A program made the translations under genes and the position numbers. 35,751 nucleotides of DNA from Alphaproteobacteria bacterium (GTDB lineage Bacteria; Pseudomonadota; Alphaproteobacteria; Micavibrionales; Micavibrionaceae), in contig JAGYOK010000020.1 of NCBI GenBank assembly GCA_018399685.1, forward strand, positions 1-35,751. The letters run 5' to 3'. The notes below the pieces were generated by a model, which was given only the letters and a program-made list of their open reading frames with translations, had not been told where the DNA came from and did no database searches. Positions 27,301 through 35,462 of the stretch are shown piece after piece; within the stretch, counting starts at the first letter, position 1, and each line of letters begins with the position of its first letter.

Positions 27301-27486
27301 CATGCTAATTGTCACTTTATCAATGGTGAATTCCGGAAAGAATTCCTGCTTGGCATTAAGCAGAAGGAAAAATCCGCTAACCAGCATTACAAACATAATC
27401 AGATTGGCGGCCACGGGATGCGCAGCCATCCAGAGTATCGGCCCCGGCTTTATGTCTTTAAGTTCTTCAGGACTAAAATGCGCCAT
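24343..27486 (-). CDS. RND efflux pump, inner-membrane permease subunit
   Basis: A protein of about 1047 aa with AcrB-class layout: TM1, a large periplasmic loop, TM2-6, then TM7, a second loop and TM8-12. TM4 carries the proton-relay acids in GIVVDDAIVVGEN. TM10 reads GVVINDSLILID, with Asn where AcrB has its essential Lys940. The opening KPGPILWMAAHPVAANLI and GASPEEVEKGM are typical. I prefer the ATG at 27486, four nt after the adaptor stop and preceded by GGAGAG. An in-frame ATG at 27507 or a start at 27549 would overlap the adaptor. It is the third gene of an outer-membrane factor-adaptor-pump operon. Substrates cannot be predicted; the family sequence favours hydrophobe or amphiphile export over metals. 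Confidence 0.94.
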   Translation of the reverse strand: MAHFSPEELKDIKPGPILWMAAHPVAANLIMFVMLVSGFFLLLNAKQEFFPEFTIDKVTISMAYPGASPEEVEKGMILAIEDAIKDIDGLGDISSTANENFGTVIADIDDESETLRIVQDIKTEVDQITTFPVDTEDLTVRLIKNKRSVLELILHGSVSKSVLRDTAEQIRSRLERHEDITLVELKNVRDYEIHVEVSQENLRRYNLGISEIASALSARSVELGGGTLKTSGGQILVRMTERKNYANEFTSVPIITNKNGSTVALGEIAKITDTFEDKDIYDSFNGQNAIEISVRGSDGKSPVTVAAATRQLVENINTDLPGDLELTVTADRSVMFQERAELLIKNGLMGLVLVIVLLALFLDVRLALWVSMGIPISYMGAFILFPAAEYFSINMISMFAFIIALGIVVDDAIVVGENVYHKREQGLPPLKASVEGAREMAIPVSVSVLTNIIAFMPLLFISGFMGKIFYIVPVVVISTFIISLFETLFILPCHLTLRKSKDYKNKLFSRIVGAQKAFNRKFDAFVTKLYLPFVKFSVRFRYISSALFMFILIVVGGWFSSGRLGMVMLPTIESDFAHVSAVLEIGSPLYEVKAVEERLLNAAKEVVEENGGEKLSYGIHSQVSENKISMLTYLTDVDTRPITTGKFSELWRAKAGNIPGLDSLVFSSDFGGPGHGAALTIELSHEETAILDKASVELGEILAEYPSTRDIDDGTPSGKRQFDFTLTDLGYTLGFTPESVGRQIRSFYYGSEAVKQQRGRNEVRVIVILPKEERESFYHFTNMMIKSPGGSYAMLRDIVDVEDGHAYTSINRRNSQRVTHVAANVSPRSETNLIITEFKDDIFPELQKKYPGLAYSLEGRQADMRESMSSLVNGMIVACFVMYAILAILFSSYTQPLLIMIAVPFSAIGSVVGHYIMGFPVSLPSMFGIIALAGVVINDSLILIDLSNQKRQKEKMKPAEAVIASARQRFRPILLTTMTTFVGLAPMMFETSIQARILTPMAISLGYGILFATFLTLVLIPALYMINEDIRHMFKLSKRFLRFMTSV

Positions 27487-27490
27487 GGGT

Positions 27491-28711
27491 TTATTGCTCT
27501 CCACCATTATTCTGGACAACAATATCCATTCCTGCGACAGGTGTAACAATGTTGGATGTCACCAGATTTGTTGCATATTCAAGGCCATCTGTAATATAGG
27601 CGTGCGTCCGGCCTTTATAGGCAACGGTAACTGGCTGGATGACCAGTCGCCCGCCTTGTTCCAGCCATACAACATCGCCCTCGATAGTGTTATGGATATA
27701 GCTTTGGGGGATGCGCGCTACATTTTTCAGGGTCTTTCCAATAAGCTTTACAGGCACGTAATCGCCCAAAACAAGCGAAGAGCCTCTTTCCCCGTTTTTT
27801 GCTTCCAAAAGCAAAGGATCGAAAACGCGCACAATTACTCCCGCCAGACGGCTTTGTTCATCGACCGAGCCTGTTTGCTTGTAAAGTGTACCTTCGCGCA
27901 AGCCCCGCATATCGCCAAGCTCTATATGCGCTTTTGTCCCGATAGTGCCCATTGCTTCATCAGGGAAACTAAGCCACGGCAGATCACTTAACGGTATATC
28001 GATATGGATCCAGTATTCATCGCTAGCCACCAGCGTTGCTAACTGGTTTTGTGCAGCAATCACATTGCCCAGATCGGTGTTGCGCTCAATAACCAGAGCA
28101 TCAAAAGGAGCATTTAGCGTTGTGCGCTCCAGATTTAGCCGGGCAATATCGAGCGTTGCTTTTGCCGCATCCAGATTGGCCTTCGCCTGAGCCAGTTGTG
28201 GTTTGCGCAAGGCAAGATCGGTGCTTTTCAGAGTTTTGCCGGTGTTGCGTTGTAGTATCTCAATCTCGTTTTTTGCGATTTGCTGCCGTCCCTCTTCAAG
28301 TTGATAGGACGCCAGAGCCTGACTATACGCGGCCTGAGCTGATTTGATGTTAAGATCATAGTCGGTTGGATCAATCTTTAATATGCTTTCGCCGCTTTTA
28401 AAGAAACCGCCGGGCACGAAATTATCGGAGACCTCAACGATTTTGCCGGATACCTGAGCTTTTAAAACCATCTCTTTTGCCGGAATGACTTTGCCCATAA
28501 CCTCGATTTTAATCGGGTAATCACCAAACGAGATTGCCTCGGTCGTTACGTAAACATCTCTTCTTTCGTGTTTTTTCGCTTTTTCCGTATGTGGCGGATT
28601 AGCATAAAACCAGACTGCGACAATAACCGCAGCGCCAATAATGGAAATGCTTATCGCGGCTCGTAAAAAACCAAATAATACAGAGGGTTTTCTTCTTTTT
28701 CTTTCGCTCAT
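27491..28711 (-). CDS. RND efflux periplasmic adaptor (membrane fusion protein)
   Basis: A 406-aa adaptor with an N-terminal inner-membrane anchor (about 12-36), a split biotinyl-lipoyl domain (KAQVSGKIVEVSDNFVPGGF and LNAPFDALVIERNTDLGNVI), an alpha-hairpin (about 115-195), a beta-barrel domain and a membrane-proximal domain. It would bridge the pump to the outer-membrane factor. Its ATG overlaps the stop of the NodT-type gene by four bases (ATGA), and it ends four nt before the preferred pump start, so the three genes are tightly coupled. Confidence 0.94.
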   Translation of the reverse strand: MSERKRRKPSVLFGFLRAAISISIIGAAVIVAVWFYANPPHTEKAKKHERRDVYVTTEAISFGDYPIKIEVMGKVIPAKEMVLKAQVSGKIVEVSDNFVPGGFFKSGESILKIDPTDYDLNIKSAQAAYSQALASYQLEEGRQQIAKNEIEILQRNTGKTLKSTDLALRKPQLAQAKANLDAAKATLDIARLNLERTTLNAPFDALVIERNTDLGNVIAAQNQLATLVASDEYWIHIDIPLSDLPWLSFPDEAMGTIGTKAHIELGDMRGLREGTLYKQTGSVDEQSRLAGVIVRVFDPLLLEAKNGERGSSLVLGDYVPVKLIGKTLKNVARIPQSYIHNTIEGDVVWLEQGGRLVIQPVTVAYKGRTHAYITDGLEYATNLVTSNIVTPVAGMDIVVQNNGGEQ

Positions 28712-30216
28712 AGCTGTTCTTTCTTCATTTCCCTGGCTTCTGATACATCGGTTTGCGGATTATTACGGCCTGGATAATTCATCAATGTTGTGACGTTGGG
28801 CACAATTTCGCTCCAGCCCTGACCTCCAAGCGCACGATACAGGCTAACCCGCGCCTGCGCCTGAACAAGTCTGGCTGTGATAAGCTGGCGTTCAAGGGTT
28901 TGCACAGTTGTAATACTGCTCAAAACGTTAATATAAGTGCTTTGGCCGTTTGCATAGCTGATCTGCGCTTGCTCCAGCGTTTCTCGTGCAGCTTTTAGCT
29001 GTTCATTAAGTGCGGATATTTTTTGATCCTGATAATGGTTTGTGACCAAAGAATTTTCCACATCCCCAACCGCGGCTAAAACAGTTTTGCGATAAACATG
29101 GAAAGCCTCATCCGCCACTGCTTCTTGATAGCGCTGTTCTGCTGCAAGCGCGCCGCCATCAATAACAGGAGAGGTAATCTCTCCTGCCAGCGTCAGCAGC
29201 CATGTATCAAAGATGCCAGAGAGCTTTGTGCTCCCCGCAGTGTAAAAAGCAGAAAGATCAAAGCTTGGCAGGCGCCCCGCCTTTGCAACCTCGACGGCCT
29301 TGTTGCTCGATAGAAGCCGCAGCCATGCAGCCTCGATATCCGGGCGATTTTGCAACAGCTCTGAAGGTAAACCGCTATTTGCTATGGGCAATGGATCGGG
29401 CAAAGGCCTTGAATGCACAGTAACAGCATCGCCGGGCGCTTCTCCAATAAGCAGGGACAGGGCGTTAACAGCCTGCTCCTGCGCCGAAAGAACATCCGGC
29501 AACTCTGCATTTGACGCACTCACCACCTTATCTTGTTGCAAGACATCCAATGCGCTGGCAAAGCCCATTTCAAAGCGTGTCCGCATTAGCTCGGAAACGG
29601 TATTGTTTGTATATATTTGTTTGCGCAGCAGGGTTTCCTGTTCAACCAATGCCAAAATCTGGAGCCATAAATCCACAATATTGGCGCTCAAAGTTATAGC
29701 AGCAGCGTGGAGATCCTCGCGTGAGGCTTGCTCCTTTAATGCATAGGAATCGCTGGTCGCGCGGTTTTTACCCCATAAGTCAACTTCATAGCTGGCCGCT
29801 CCGGTAAGATCAAAATCCGAAGACTTATCTGCCCGGCCATCATAGGTAGCTCGCTTGGCGCTCACACTTAAAGAAGGCCAGAGGGCTGAGCTGAATTTGT
29901 CTTTCAAGGCCTCTGCCTGTTTGAGACGGGCACGAACTTGCGCTAATGAAGGGTTGCTGGAAAAAGCATGCTCAACCAGCCTGTTTAAATCAGGATCATC
30001 ATAGAGCGTCCACCACTTAACAGCGTCATATATATCCTGATGGTTTTCTTCTTCCAGAGCCGCCTTATAAGAATTTTGTAGAGTTACCCCCTCATCCATG
30101 GTTCCGGCAGGAGTGCTTGTACAGCCGGATAAAGGCAGGATAAGAGCTGTAAGCGCTATGAACGCTAAAATCGTGGTAAAACCATGTGGCGCGTCAACAG
30201 ACATCGAAATTCGCAT
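28708..30216 (-). CDS. NodT-family outer-membrane efflux lipoprotein
   Basis: A 502-aa outer-membrane factor of the TolC/OprM class. The leader ends LPLSGC with the lipidated cysteine at C32. The mature protein begins with the usual WWTLYDDPDLNRLVEHAFSS block, followed by two repeats of long helices and short strands. GAASYEVDLWGK, LLQNRPDIEAAWLRL and the second-repeat ALAAEQRYQEAVADE are visible. It forms the trimeric outer-membrane duct of the RND system encoded downstream. It is the first gene of the operon. The promoter presumably lies in the 256-nt divergent gap (30217-30472), where I see no convincing operator. Confidence 0.94.
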   Translation of the reverse strand: MRISMSVDAPHGFTTILAFIALTALILPLSGCTSTPAGTMDEGVTLQNSYKAALEEENHQDIYDAVKWWTLYDDPDLNRLVEHAFSSNPSLAQVRARLKQAEALKDKFSSALWPSLSVSAKRATYDGRADKSSDFDLTGAASYEVDLWGKNRATSDSYALKEQASREDLHAAAITLSANIVDLWLQILALVEQETLLRKQIYTNNTVSELMRTRFEMGFASALDVLQQDKVVSASNAELPDVLSAQEQAVNALSLLIGEAPGDAVTVHSRPLPDPLPIANSGLPSELLQNRPDIEAAWLRLLSSNKAVEVAKAGRLPSFDLSAFYTAGSTKLSGIFDTWLLTLAGEITSPVIDGGALAAEQRYQEAVADEAFHVYRKTVLAAVGDVENSLVTNHYQDQKISALNEQLKAARETLEQAQISYANGQSTYINVLSSITTVQTLERQLITARLVQAQARVSLYRALGGQGWSEIVPNVTTLMNYPGRNNPQTDVSEAREMKKEQL

Positions 30217-30472
30217 TCCGTTCGAAAAAACTATACATTCATAAGTGTGTGCTATTGAGTACTACGTATACATTTCTTTTTTCCCTTTGTCCCGTACAAA
30301 CATTTTTTTTCAAAGTTTTCCCGCTGCATAATCAGGCGGTGCAGGCAATTTCTGATTTTACACAGCTAATAACCAATGTAACGAAGGCATTCGGTTGTGT
30401 TTTTAGTGCTTTATCTCTAAAGTCAGAAACAAATCCATAATATGCCGCCGCATAAAGGGGACGATTTAGTCT

Positions 30473-31606
30473 ATGTTGAAGAAACCAACATCTTTACTTG
30501 TGTGCCTGTTTTGCTTAACCGCTTGTCAGGGGCTTGCGTTGCAAGGCTATCGGGGAGCTGTGCCCGCCATGGAAAAAGCTCCGGCGGCGGAATTGCCCGC
30601 TCCGGAGATTAAGACAGAACCCCAGCCCCCCCGTTTTTCTGCACAGGATGGGCGAATCGCTCAGGACTATAAAGGATTAGAAGCGTGGTGGGGCTTTTTT
30701 AACGATTCCGTTTTGAACTCCCTGATTTCATCAGGGCTTAGTATGAACGCGACACAACTAGCCGAAAAAGCAGAATTTCCAAAAATCATAAACACGGAAA
30801 CTCTTGAAAAATACTATAAGGACAAACGCGTCGATCTGGTTAACGCCATTGTCAGAGACTATGTCGAATACCGCTATGTCCAGATACAAAATAATCTGCT
30901 GGATGAATATGCCGCCCTTCAGGAAATGGCACTGCTAGAGGCTGTAGGCAGGGAAGAGAGTAAAGTCAGAAACGAACTCGAAAAGCTGCAAGATCAAAAA
31001 ACCGAGTTTGCAAAAAAGTTGCAGGATGCTTCTGTATCTCTTTCAAAGTCCACCAGACTTTTGCCGGAATATATTGATGAAATCCTGAAAGACAATCAGG
31101 GAATACCTGATTATGATATAACCCCGATCATGGCAAGCTCCACGCTTATTATCAGGAATGCTGCCAAAGTTGATGCTGCGCGCACCGAGCTGTTTGTCAA
31201 AACGCAAGGGCAGGTTGGTTTGGACGAAACAAAGGACATCCTGCCCGACACCCGCTTTAATCAGTTCTTTGGCATATCAGAGAATATCTTTGTAAACGCG
31301 CATAGCTCATGGCGCATAAAAATCGGCTTCGCGCGGGAGCAACTGGATTACTCCCCATTGATGCTGCATCTGGTTCACCGTCCCCAAACGCAGGAGTTTG
31401 AAAACTCGATCAATGCATATGTCGCTGAAATTGAAGGGATGCTCGTAAGCATATCCACATTGCGGGATCAGCAGGATGTTCTGGAGAAAGCGGCAACCAA
31501 AGCCTCACAAATGGAAGCTTATAAAGCGCTCCTTGGCGCTCTTAGAGCCGAGTATGAAAAAACAAAAACGATTATAAAACTGTTCGAAGCCCTTGATCTT
31601 TATTAG
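30473..31606 (+). CDS. Divergent TolC/NodT-like lipoprotein, shortened
   Basis: A 377-aa lipoprotein with leader ending CLTAC-Q (C18). After a Pro-rich stretch, YKGLEAWWGFFNDSVLNSLI parallels the WWTLYDDPDLNRLV block of the neighbouring NodT protein. Long helices with TolC-like character follow (LVNAIVRDYVEYRYVQIQNN and the C-terminal FENSINAYVAEIEG). The expected beta-strands and the RPD motif are weak or missing, and it is about 125 residues shorter than its neighbour. It may be a degenerate or specialised outer-membrane-factor paralogue, possibly an accessory to the divergently transcribed efflux operon. AAAGGGGA lies upstream of the ATG. The TAG stop overlaps a motif copy and terminator. 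Confidence 0.72.
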   Translation: MLKKPTSLLVCLFCLTACQGLALQGYRGAVPAMEKAPAAELPAPEIKTEPQPPRFSAQDGRIAQDYKGLEAWWGFFNDSVLNSLISSGLSMNATQLAEKAEFPKIINTETLEKYYKDKRVDLVNAIVRDYVEYRYVQIQNNLLDEYAALQEMALLEAVGREESKVRNELEKLQDQKTEFAKKLQDASVSLSKSTRLLPEYIDEILKDNQGIPDYDITPIMASSTLIIRNAAKVDAARTELFVKTQGQVGLDETKDILPDTRFNQFFGISENIFVNAHSSWRIKIGFAREQLDYSPLMLHLVHRPQTQEFENSINAYVAEIEGMLVSISTLRDQQDVLEKAATKASQMEAYKALLGALRAEYEKTKTIIKLFEALDLY

Positions 31607-31633
31607 GCTTTGACCCCTAAAGCCCATCTTTTT
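31603..31633 (+). terminator. Terminator containing motif copy C
   Basis: GGCTTT (31606-31611) pairs with AAAGCC (31619-31624) across a GACCCCT loop. CATCTTTTT follows, a standard rho-independent layout for the preceding lipoprotein gene. The same bases include the repeated motif TTAGGCTTTGACCCCTAA. The hairpin also lies just past the stop of the convergent FNT gene, but the U-run faces only the plus strand. Confidence 0.75.
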
Positions 31634-32417
31634 ATCGATCATCCTTAATCTGATTATAGGCTAAAAGCGCAAACAAAAATGTTCCGCCAATGATGTTCCC
31701 CGCACAGGCTGCAAAAAGATAGCCAGCGGTTTGCTGTAATGTTATAAGCCCTTGCAAAAGCAGTATGAAAGCCTCAACAGAACCCGCAACAATGTGCGCA
31801 AAATCGCCGATTGCAATAATGTATGTCATCATAACAATAACCCAGAATTCCGCTCCTCCGCGTGCGCTGGGAAGTAACCACACAAGGCAGGCTATAAGGA
31901 AGCCCGCCGGGATGGCTGATTTAAATATAGTGTTAAATGGCTGGTCTACGGCATTTATAGAAATCTCGGTGAAGGTATTAAGCAAATCGGCATCAATCAT
32001 GCTATACTGGGTAACCAGAAAAGCGACAATAAATGTTCCGATAAAATTGGTTAGCAGCACAACCCCCCACAATTTCAGCATACGAATGAAGCTCCACATG
32101 CTTCTCTTTTTCAAAATAGGCAGAACAACCGTAATTGTGTTTTCGGTAAATAGCTGTAGGCGCGCAATGATAACAATGACAAAGCCAAAGGTGTAACCCA
32201 GATTTTCCAAAAGGAAGTTTTCTTCGTTCAGATGATGCCGGATAAATCCCTCACAAAAGAGCGAAAAGGTAATGCACAACCCTGCGGCTAGCCCCGACCA
32301 TCCCAAAGAGGGAAGGGGGCGTGCAAGCTCTTCCCTTCCTTCAGCAGAGATGATCTCGTATATTGTCTTGGAGTTAAGGCGCCGGTTTTCTTCTACAGCA
32401 TCATATCCGTTATTCAT
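31632..32417 (-). CDS. Formate/nitrite-transporter family channel, YfdC-like
   Basis: A 261-aa protein with six hydrophobic segments. The YfdC-type FNT sequence is seen in LGWSGLAAGLCITFSLFCEG, then IIARLQLFTENTITVVLP, LWGVVLLTNFIGT, LIACLVWLLPSARGGAEFW and IIAIGDFAHIVAGSVE. FNT proteins are pentameric channels for small monovalent anions (formate, nitrite, hydrosulfide, lactate). The YfdC branch has no settled substrate. The ATG at 32417 is preferred because AAGGTC precedes it; the upstream GTG frame (32465) adds 16 residues of no recognisable character. No pyruvate-formate-lyase or nitrite-reductase gene is adjacent. Confidence 0.9.
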   Translation of the reverse strand: MNNGYDAVEENRRLNSKTIYEIISAEGREELARPLPSLGWSGLAAGLCITFSLFCEGFIRHHLNEENFLLENLGYTFGFVIVIIARLQLFTENTITVVLPILKKRSMWSFIRMLKLWGVVLLTNFIGTFIVAFLVTQYSMIDADLLNTFTEISINAVDQPFNTIFKSAIPAGFLIACLVWLLPSARGGAEFWVIVMMTYIIAIGDFAHIVAGSVEAFILLLQGLITLQQTAGYLFAACAGNIIGGTFLFALLAYNQIKDDR

Positions 32418-32535
32418 TTTTGACCTTACAGTAATTATGTTGCAGGGTTGGAAGCAGATATGCACAAAAACTCATGTGTGCAGCATGGCTTAAATATAAC
32501 CGCTATTTCACATTAATAACAGGCTAATAACAGAT

Positions 32536-34956
32536 TTATTGATACTGTGAATAATTTGTCGAGGCTTTAAGATATTGAAGAAGCTCGATAGAAGGCTCCC
32601 CATCTGCGCTTAAATTTGCCGAACGCTGGAAATTCTCAATAGCGGTGCGCGTCATAGGCCCAAGCATCCCATCCACAGGCCCCGGATATAATCCACGGCG
32701 CATAAGCTCGCTTTGCGTGTTGGAGATCAATGTCTGGCGGTCATGGGCATTGGAAAAGGAAGTATGCGAGCGCTTAACATTTTCAATGATGCGCGTAATA
32801 TCCTCAACGCCAACTCCAAGCGAGGATGCCAACTGCCGCATGGCTGATTTAGCTTCCGGGCTTCCTGCATCAGCAGCGTTTTTATACCACGTTAAAGCAA
32901 CATCAGGCTGCGCCTCTCCAAGTAAACCATTCTCATAGATCAAGCCAAGATTATAAGCAGCTTCCACAACGCCATTGCGAGCCGCGCCCTCAAAGTATTG
33001 AGCGGCATTTCCCGGATTATAGGGAACGCCAATCCCCTCAATATTGGCAATACCAAGGTTATATTGTGCTTCAGGATGGCCAAGCTCTGCAGCTTCCTTG
33101 TATAGACTTATAGCCTTACCCAGATCGGAAGGGACACCAACCCCTTGATGGTATAAGACTCCAAGATTATATTTTGCATTAGCCACACCGTTATTTGAAG
33201 CTTCCTGAAACCAGAATACGGCGCGCTCCAGATTTTGTTTAACCTTTCCGCGGCCAGCGATGTAATAAGCCCCCATATCATGCTGAGCCTCCGGCACACC
33301 TTCGAAAGCCTGCTGCTCAATTTTCTTGGCAACATCACTTAAAGCTGGATCGGGATTAATCCTTCTGCGTAAGGAAAGCTTGTATGATTCATCAACCACG
33401 CGCCGGGGAGCAATAACTTTTTCCACCGCAGGAGCAGGGGCGGGAGCCGGAGGAGCTGTGACGCTCTGATCCAGAGTATCCCCCTCATTCAAGCTGCCCG
33501 GTTCAATATTGTTTAAGGCCTGCGCCACGCGCTCAGGGTCTGTTTCCATGGCTGCGAGAAGTTGTGCATCATTGTTGACGTCCAGCTCTTCTTCCGGCTC
33601 TTTTTCAATTTGGGAAGGATCGCTATAGCCGCGGTGAATGGTTATACCATGCGAAGCTTCGGCGCCTTGCTCTGGCGTTTCTTGCTCCGGTGGTGCTTTA
33701 GCAACCTCAGACTCTACAGCCTCAGCCTCAGGCTCTTCATTATAGCTGAGCGCGAAATCCGGCTCTTTTTCTGCGGGATAGCTATATCCTTCATCATACA
33801 ATGCAGTATCGGGCACGTCATAAAGCGCCTCTTGCGAGGGCGTTTCATCAATATAATACTGGCGGGCTCTTTCTGCCGAAGACCCCAAACTGATCGTCGG
33901 AGGGGTCTCCGCCTCAAGGCCTTTAAGCCCAACACTTACCGGAGAGATAGCCGCGCTCATGATCCAGCCAAGAAGCATCACCACCATTAAAAGCAGGAAC
34001 AGGCTTGCTGTGTGAATGCGCAAAGGACGCCTCCACCATGGCATCATAGCTTCTTCTTCAATGCGGCGTTTAAGCACCATAGGCTCATTTGACAGCGCAG
34101 CATGTGTCATTTGATCAGGAAGATTAACGCCTGCCACCGCACCTTGATCTGTCAAAAGCACCATAGCTTTGGCGTTTAGTGCGTCGCGTGTCTCCAGCAC
34201 TGCGCCTTCGATACGCTCTATCTTGCGCAGGAGGCGGTTGCGGTCTTCAATGACCTTATCAATTTTGCGGTCGAGCTTTATGTACTCGCTTGTTGCTTCC
34301 TCGATCTTGTTGTCCAGAGCGTCCTGCCGCGTTTCTGTCTGGTTGATGCGCTTGGTAAGGGAAACATAGGCTGTTGCATTACTGGCTATTTTCTCGTCAT
34401 ATTCTTTTTGACGCGCTTCAAGTGCTTTTTGTTTTTTAAGGATTTTCTCCTGAGCTTTAAGAAGCTCTTCGGCGCTTTCCGTGCGCGTTTCCAGTTTTGT
34501 TGTAAGATCCTCTTTCAGGTTCTCAAGAGAATTGTCGTTTTTCTTCGCCTTTTCTTCCAGAGCCTTGACCAGATTCCGCGCTTCTTCGATCTGCTGAAGC
34601 GTGGCTTTCATGTTGGTTTCTACACGCGATGTCTTTTTATTGACCTCGGTTTGCTTGGCTGCAACTTTTTGTTCCAGATCAATATAATTACTTTGCTGTG
34701 CAAGGGTGCGATCCTCAAGAGCCTCGATCTTTGCTCTATAGGCATCAAGCGTCTTTTTCATCACGGCGTTATCATCGCGTGATTCCTGTAATTTCTCATT
34801 CAGCGTTTTCAGCAACAGAAGGATCTGCACTTGCGCATTGTCTTTAGAGACAAGGGATTCTGTAGGGGCATTAATCGGCGCACTCAGAAGATCGTCATTA
34901 TCAGCACTTTTAAAAAACACGCGCCCTTCGGATGTTTTTTTAAACCCCATAGTCAT
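32536..34956 (-). CDS. PodJ-like polarity/scaffold protein: coiled coil, TM, Sel1 repeats, peptidoglycan-binding domain
   Basis: An 806-aa bitopic protein. Residues about 35-270 are a nearly continuous, highly charged coiled coil (cytoplasmic). One membrane helix lies at about 318-337 (ASLFLLLMVVMLLGWI). An acidic Pro-rich linker spans about 340-530. Four to five Sel1 repeats follow (about 540-715; for example AKYNLGVLYHQGVGVPSDLG and AQYNLGIANIEGIGVPYNPG). A C-terminal PG_binding_1-type domain (about 740-800) carries LYPGPVDGMLGPMTRTAIENF. This order matches PodJ of Caulobacter, a cell-pole organiser with cytoplasmic coiled coils and a periplasmic Sel1 plus peptidoglycan-binding part. Orthology is inferred from architecture only. 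ATG at 34956 has AAGGA close by; the in-frame ATG at 34950 has better spacing. Confidence 0.85.
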   Translation of the reverse strand: MTMGFKKTSEGRVFFKSADNDDLLSAPINAPTESLVSKDNAQVQILLLLKTLNEKLQESRDDNAVMKKTLDAYRAKIEALEDRTLAQQSNYIDLEQKVAAKQTEVNKKTSRVETNMKATLQQIEEARNLVKALEEKAKKNDNSLENLKEDLTTKLETRTESAEELLKAQEKILKKQKALEARQKEYDEKIASNATAYVSLTKRINQTETRQDALDNKIEEATSEYIKLDRKIDKVIEDRNRLLRKIERIEGAVLETRDALNAKAMVLLTDQGAVAGVNLPDQMTHAALSNEPMVLKRRIEEEAMMPWWRRPLRIHTASLFLLLMVVMLLGWIMSAAISPVSVGLKGLEAETPPTISLGSSAERARQYYIDETPSQEALYDVPDTALYDEGYSYPAEKEPDFALSYNEEPEAEAVESEVAKAPPEQETPEQGAEASHGITIHRGYSDPSQIEKEPEEELDVNNDAQLLAAMETDPERVAQALNNIEPGSLNEGDTLDQSVTAPPAPAPAPAVEKVIAPRRVVDESYKLSLRRRINPDPALSDVAKKIEQQAFEGVPEAQHDMGAYYIAGRGKVKQNLERAVFWFQEASNNGVANAKYNLGVLYHQGVGVPSDLGKAISLYKEAAELGHPEAQYNLGIANIEGIGVPYNPGNAAQYFEGAARNGVVEAAYNLGLIYENGLLGEAQPDVALTWYKNAADAGSPEAKSAMRQLASSLGVGVEDITRIIENVKRSHTSFSNAHDRQTLISNTQSELMRRGLYPGPVDGMLGPMTRTAIENFQRSANLSADGEPSIELLQYLKASTNYSQYQ

Positions 34957-35186
34957 TCATCCTTTTGGGAAAAGGTACCCAAGTAAGTAATTTTACGTAT
35001 AGCATTCCCCCATTAATAGCTACATTGCCCGTTTACGGTCAAGTTATTCCACACGGATACGCATTAAACCTTTGGATAAATTACTCAGCGTTTTCGAGTG
35101 TATGCTCGCAAGCATCGCTTTCCTGTCCAATGTTTAAAAAACTTCCGGTACTAAAACGCGAAAGTTTATGATAAGAAGCTATTCTT

Positions 35187-35414
35187 ATGGAAGAAAAGAT
35201 AATAAATATAGAAACCTCGCTCGCGCATCATGAACAACAAATCGCCGAGATGAGCGAGATTATCACAGGGCAATGGAAGCAGATCGAAGCTCTGAAAGCC
35301 ATGCTCTTGCGCATGGGCAAGAAAATGGAGCAAATGGGCTATGATAACCAGCAAGAAGAGCCTGCAAAAAGCCTTATTGACAAAGCCCGCGAGGACATTC
35401 CCCCGCATTATTGA
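35187..35414 (+). CDS. slyX: SlyX family protein
   Basis: A 75-aa protein with a continuous amphipathic coiled coil (about 2-50: IETSLAHHEQQIAEMSEII...QWKQIEAL). It ends in the family's characteristic PPHY. SlyX proteins are small cytoplasmic coiled-coil proteins of unknown biochemical function. ATG start with a weak ribosome-binding site. It is divergent from the PodJ-like gene across a 230-nt gap in which I see no convincing promoter pair. TGA is followed at once by in-frame TAA and TAG within a motif copy. Confidence 0.88.
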   Translation: MEEKIINIETSLAHHEQQIAEMSEIITGQWKQIEALKAMLLRMGKKMEQMGYDNQQEEPAKSLIDKAREDIPPHY

Positions 35415-35416
35415 TA

Positions 35417-35433
35417 ATAGGTTCTTACCCTAG
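35417..35433 (+). repeat. Motif copy D (MITE-end-like)
   Basis: ATAGGTTCTTACCCTAG sits three bases after the slyX TGA and matches the terminal motif of the MITE-like element and copies B and C. A later TGACAAGGGGGAGG (35503-35516) echoes the sequence downstream of copy B (TGACAAGGGAGG, 23315-23326). Confidence 0.6.
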
Positions 35434-35462
35434 ATCTCGGCCTTTAAATTAAAGAAGTCTCC

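Noticed and set aside
30240-30275. Possible operator around TACTACGTATAC upstream of the efflux operon
   Set aside because: Only the outer bases are symmetric, and no TetR/MarR-type regulator gene is adjacent.
30186-30440. 84-codon plus-strand ORF in the efflux divergent region
   Set aside because: It starts inside the opposite-strand NodT leader and lacks a ribosome-binding site; composition looks like AT-rich non-coding sequence.
34965-35171. 68-codon plus-strand ORF between the PodJ-like gene and slyX
   Set aside because: No ribosome-binding site, no motif and unusual composition. The interval is better read as a divergent control region.
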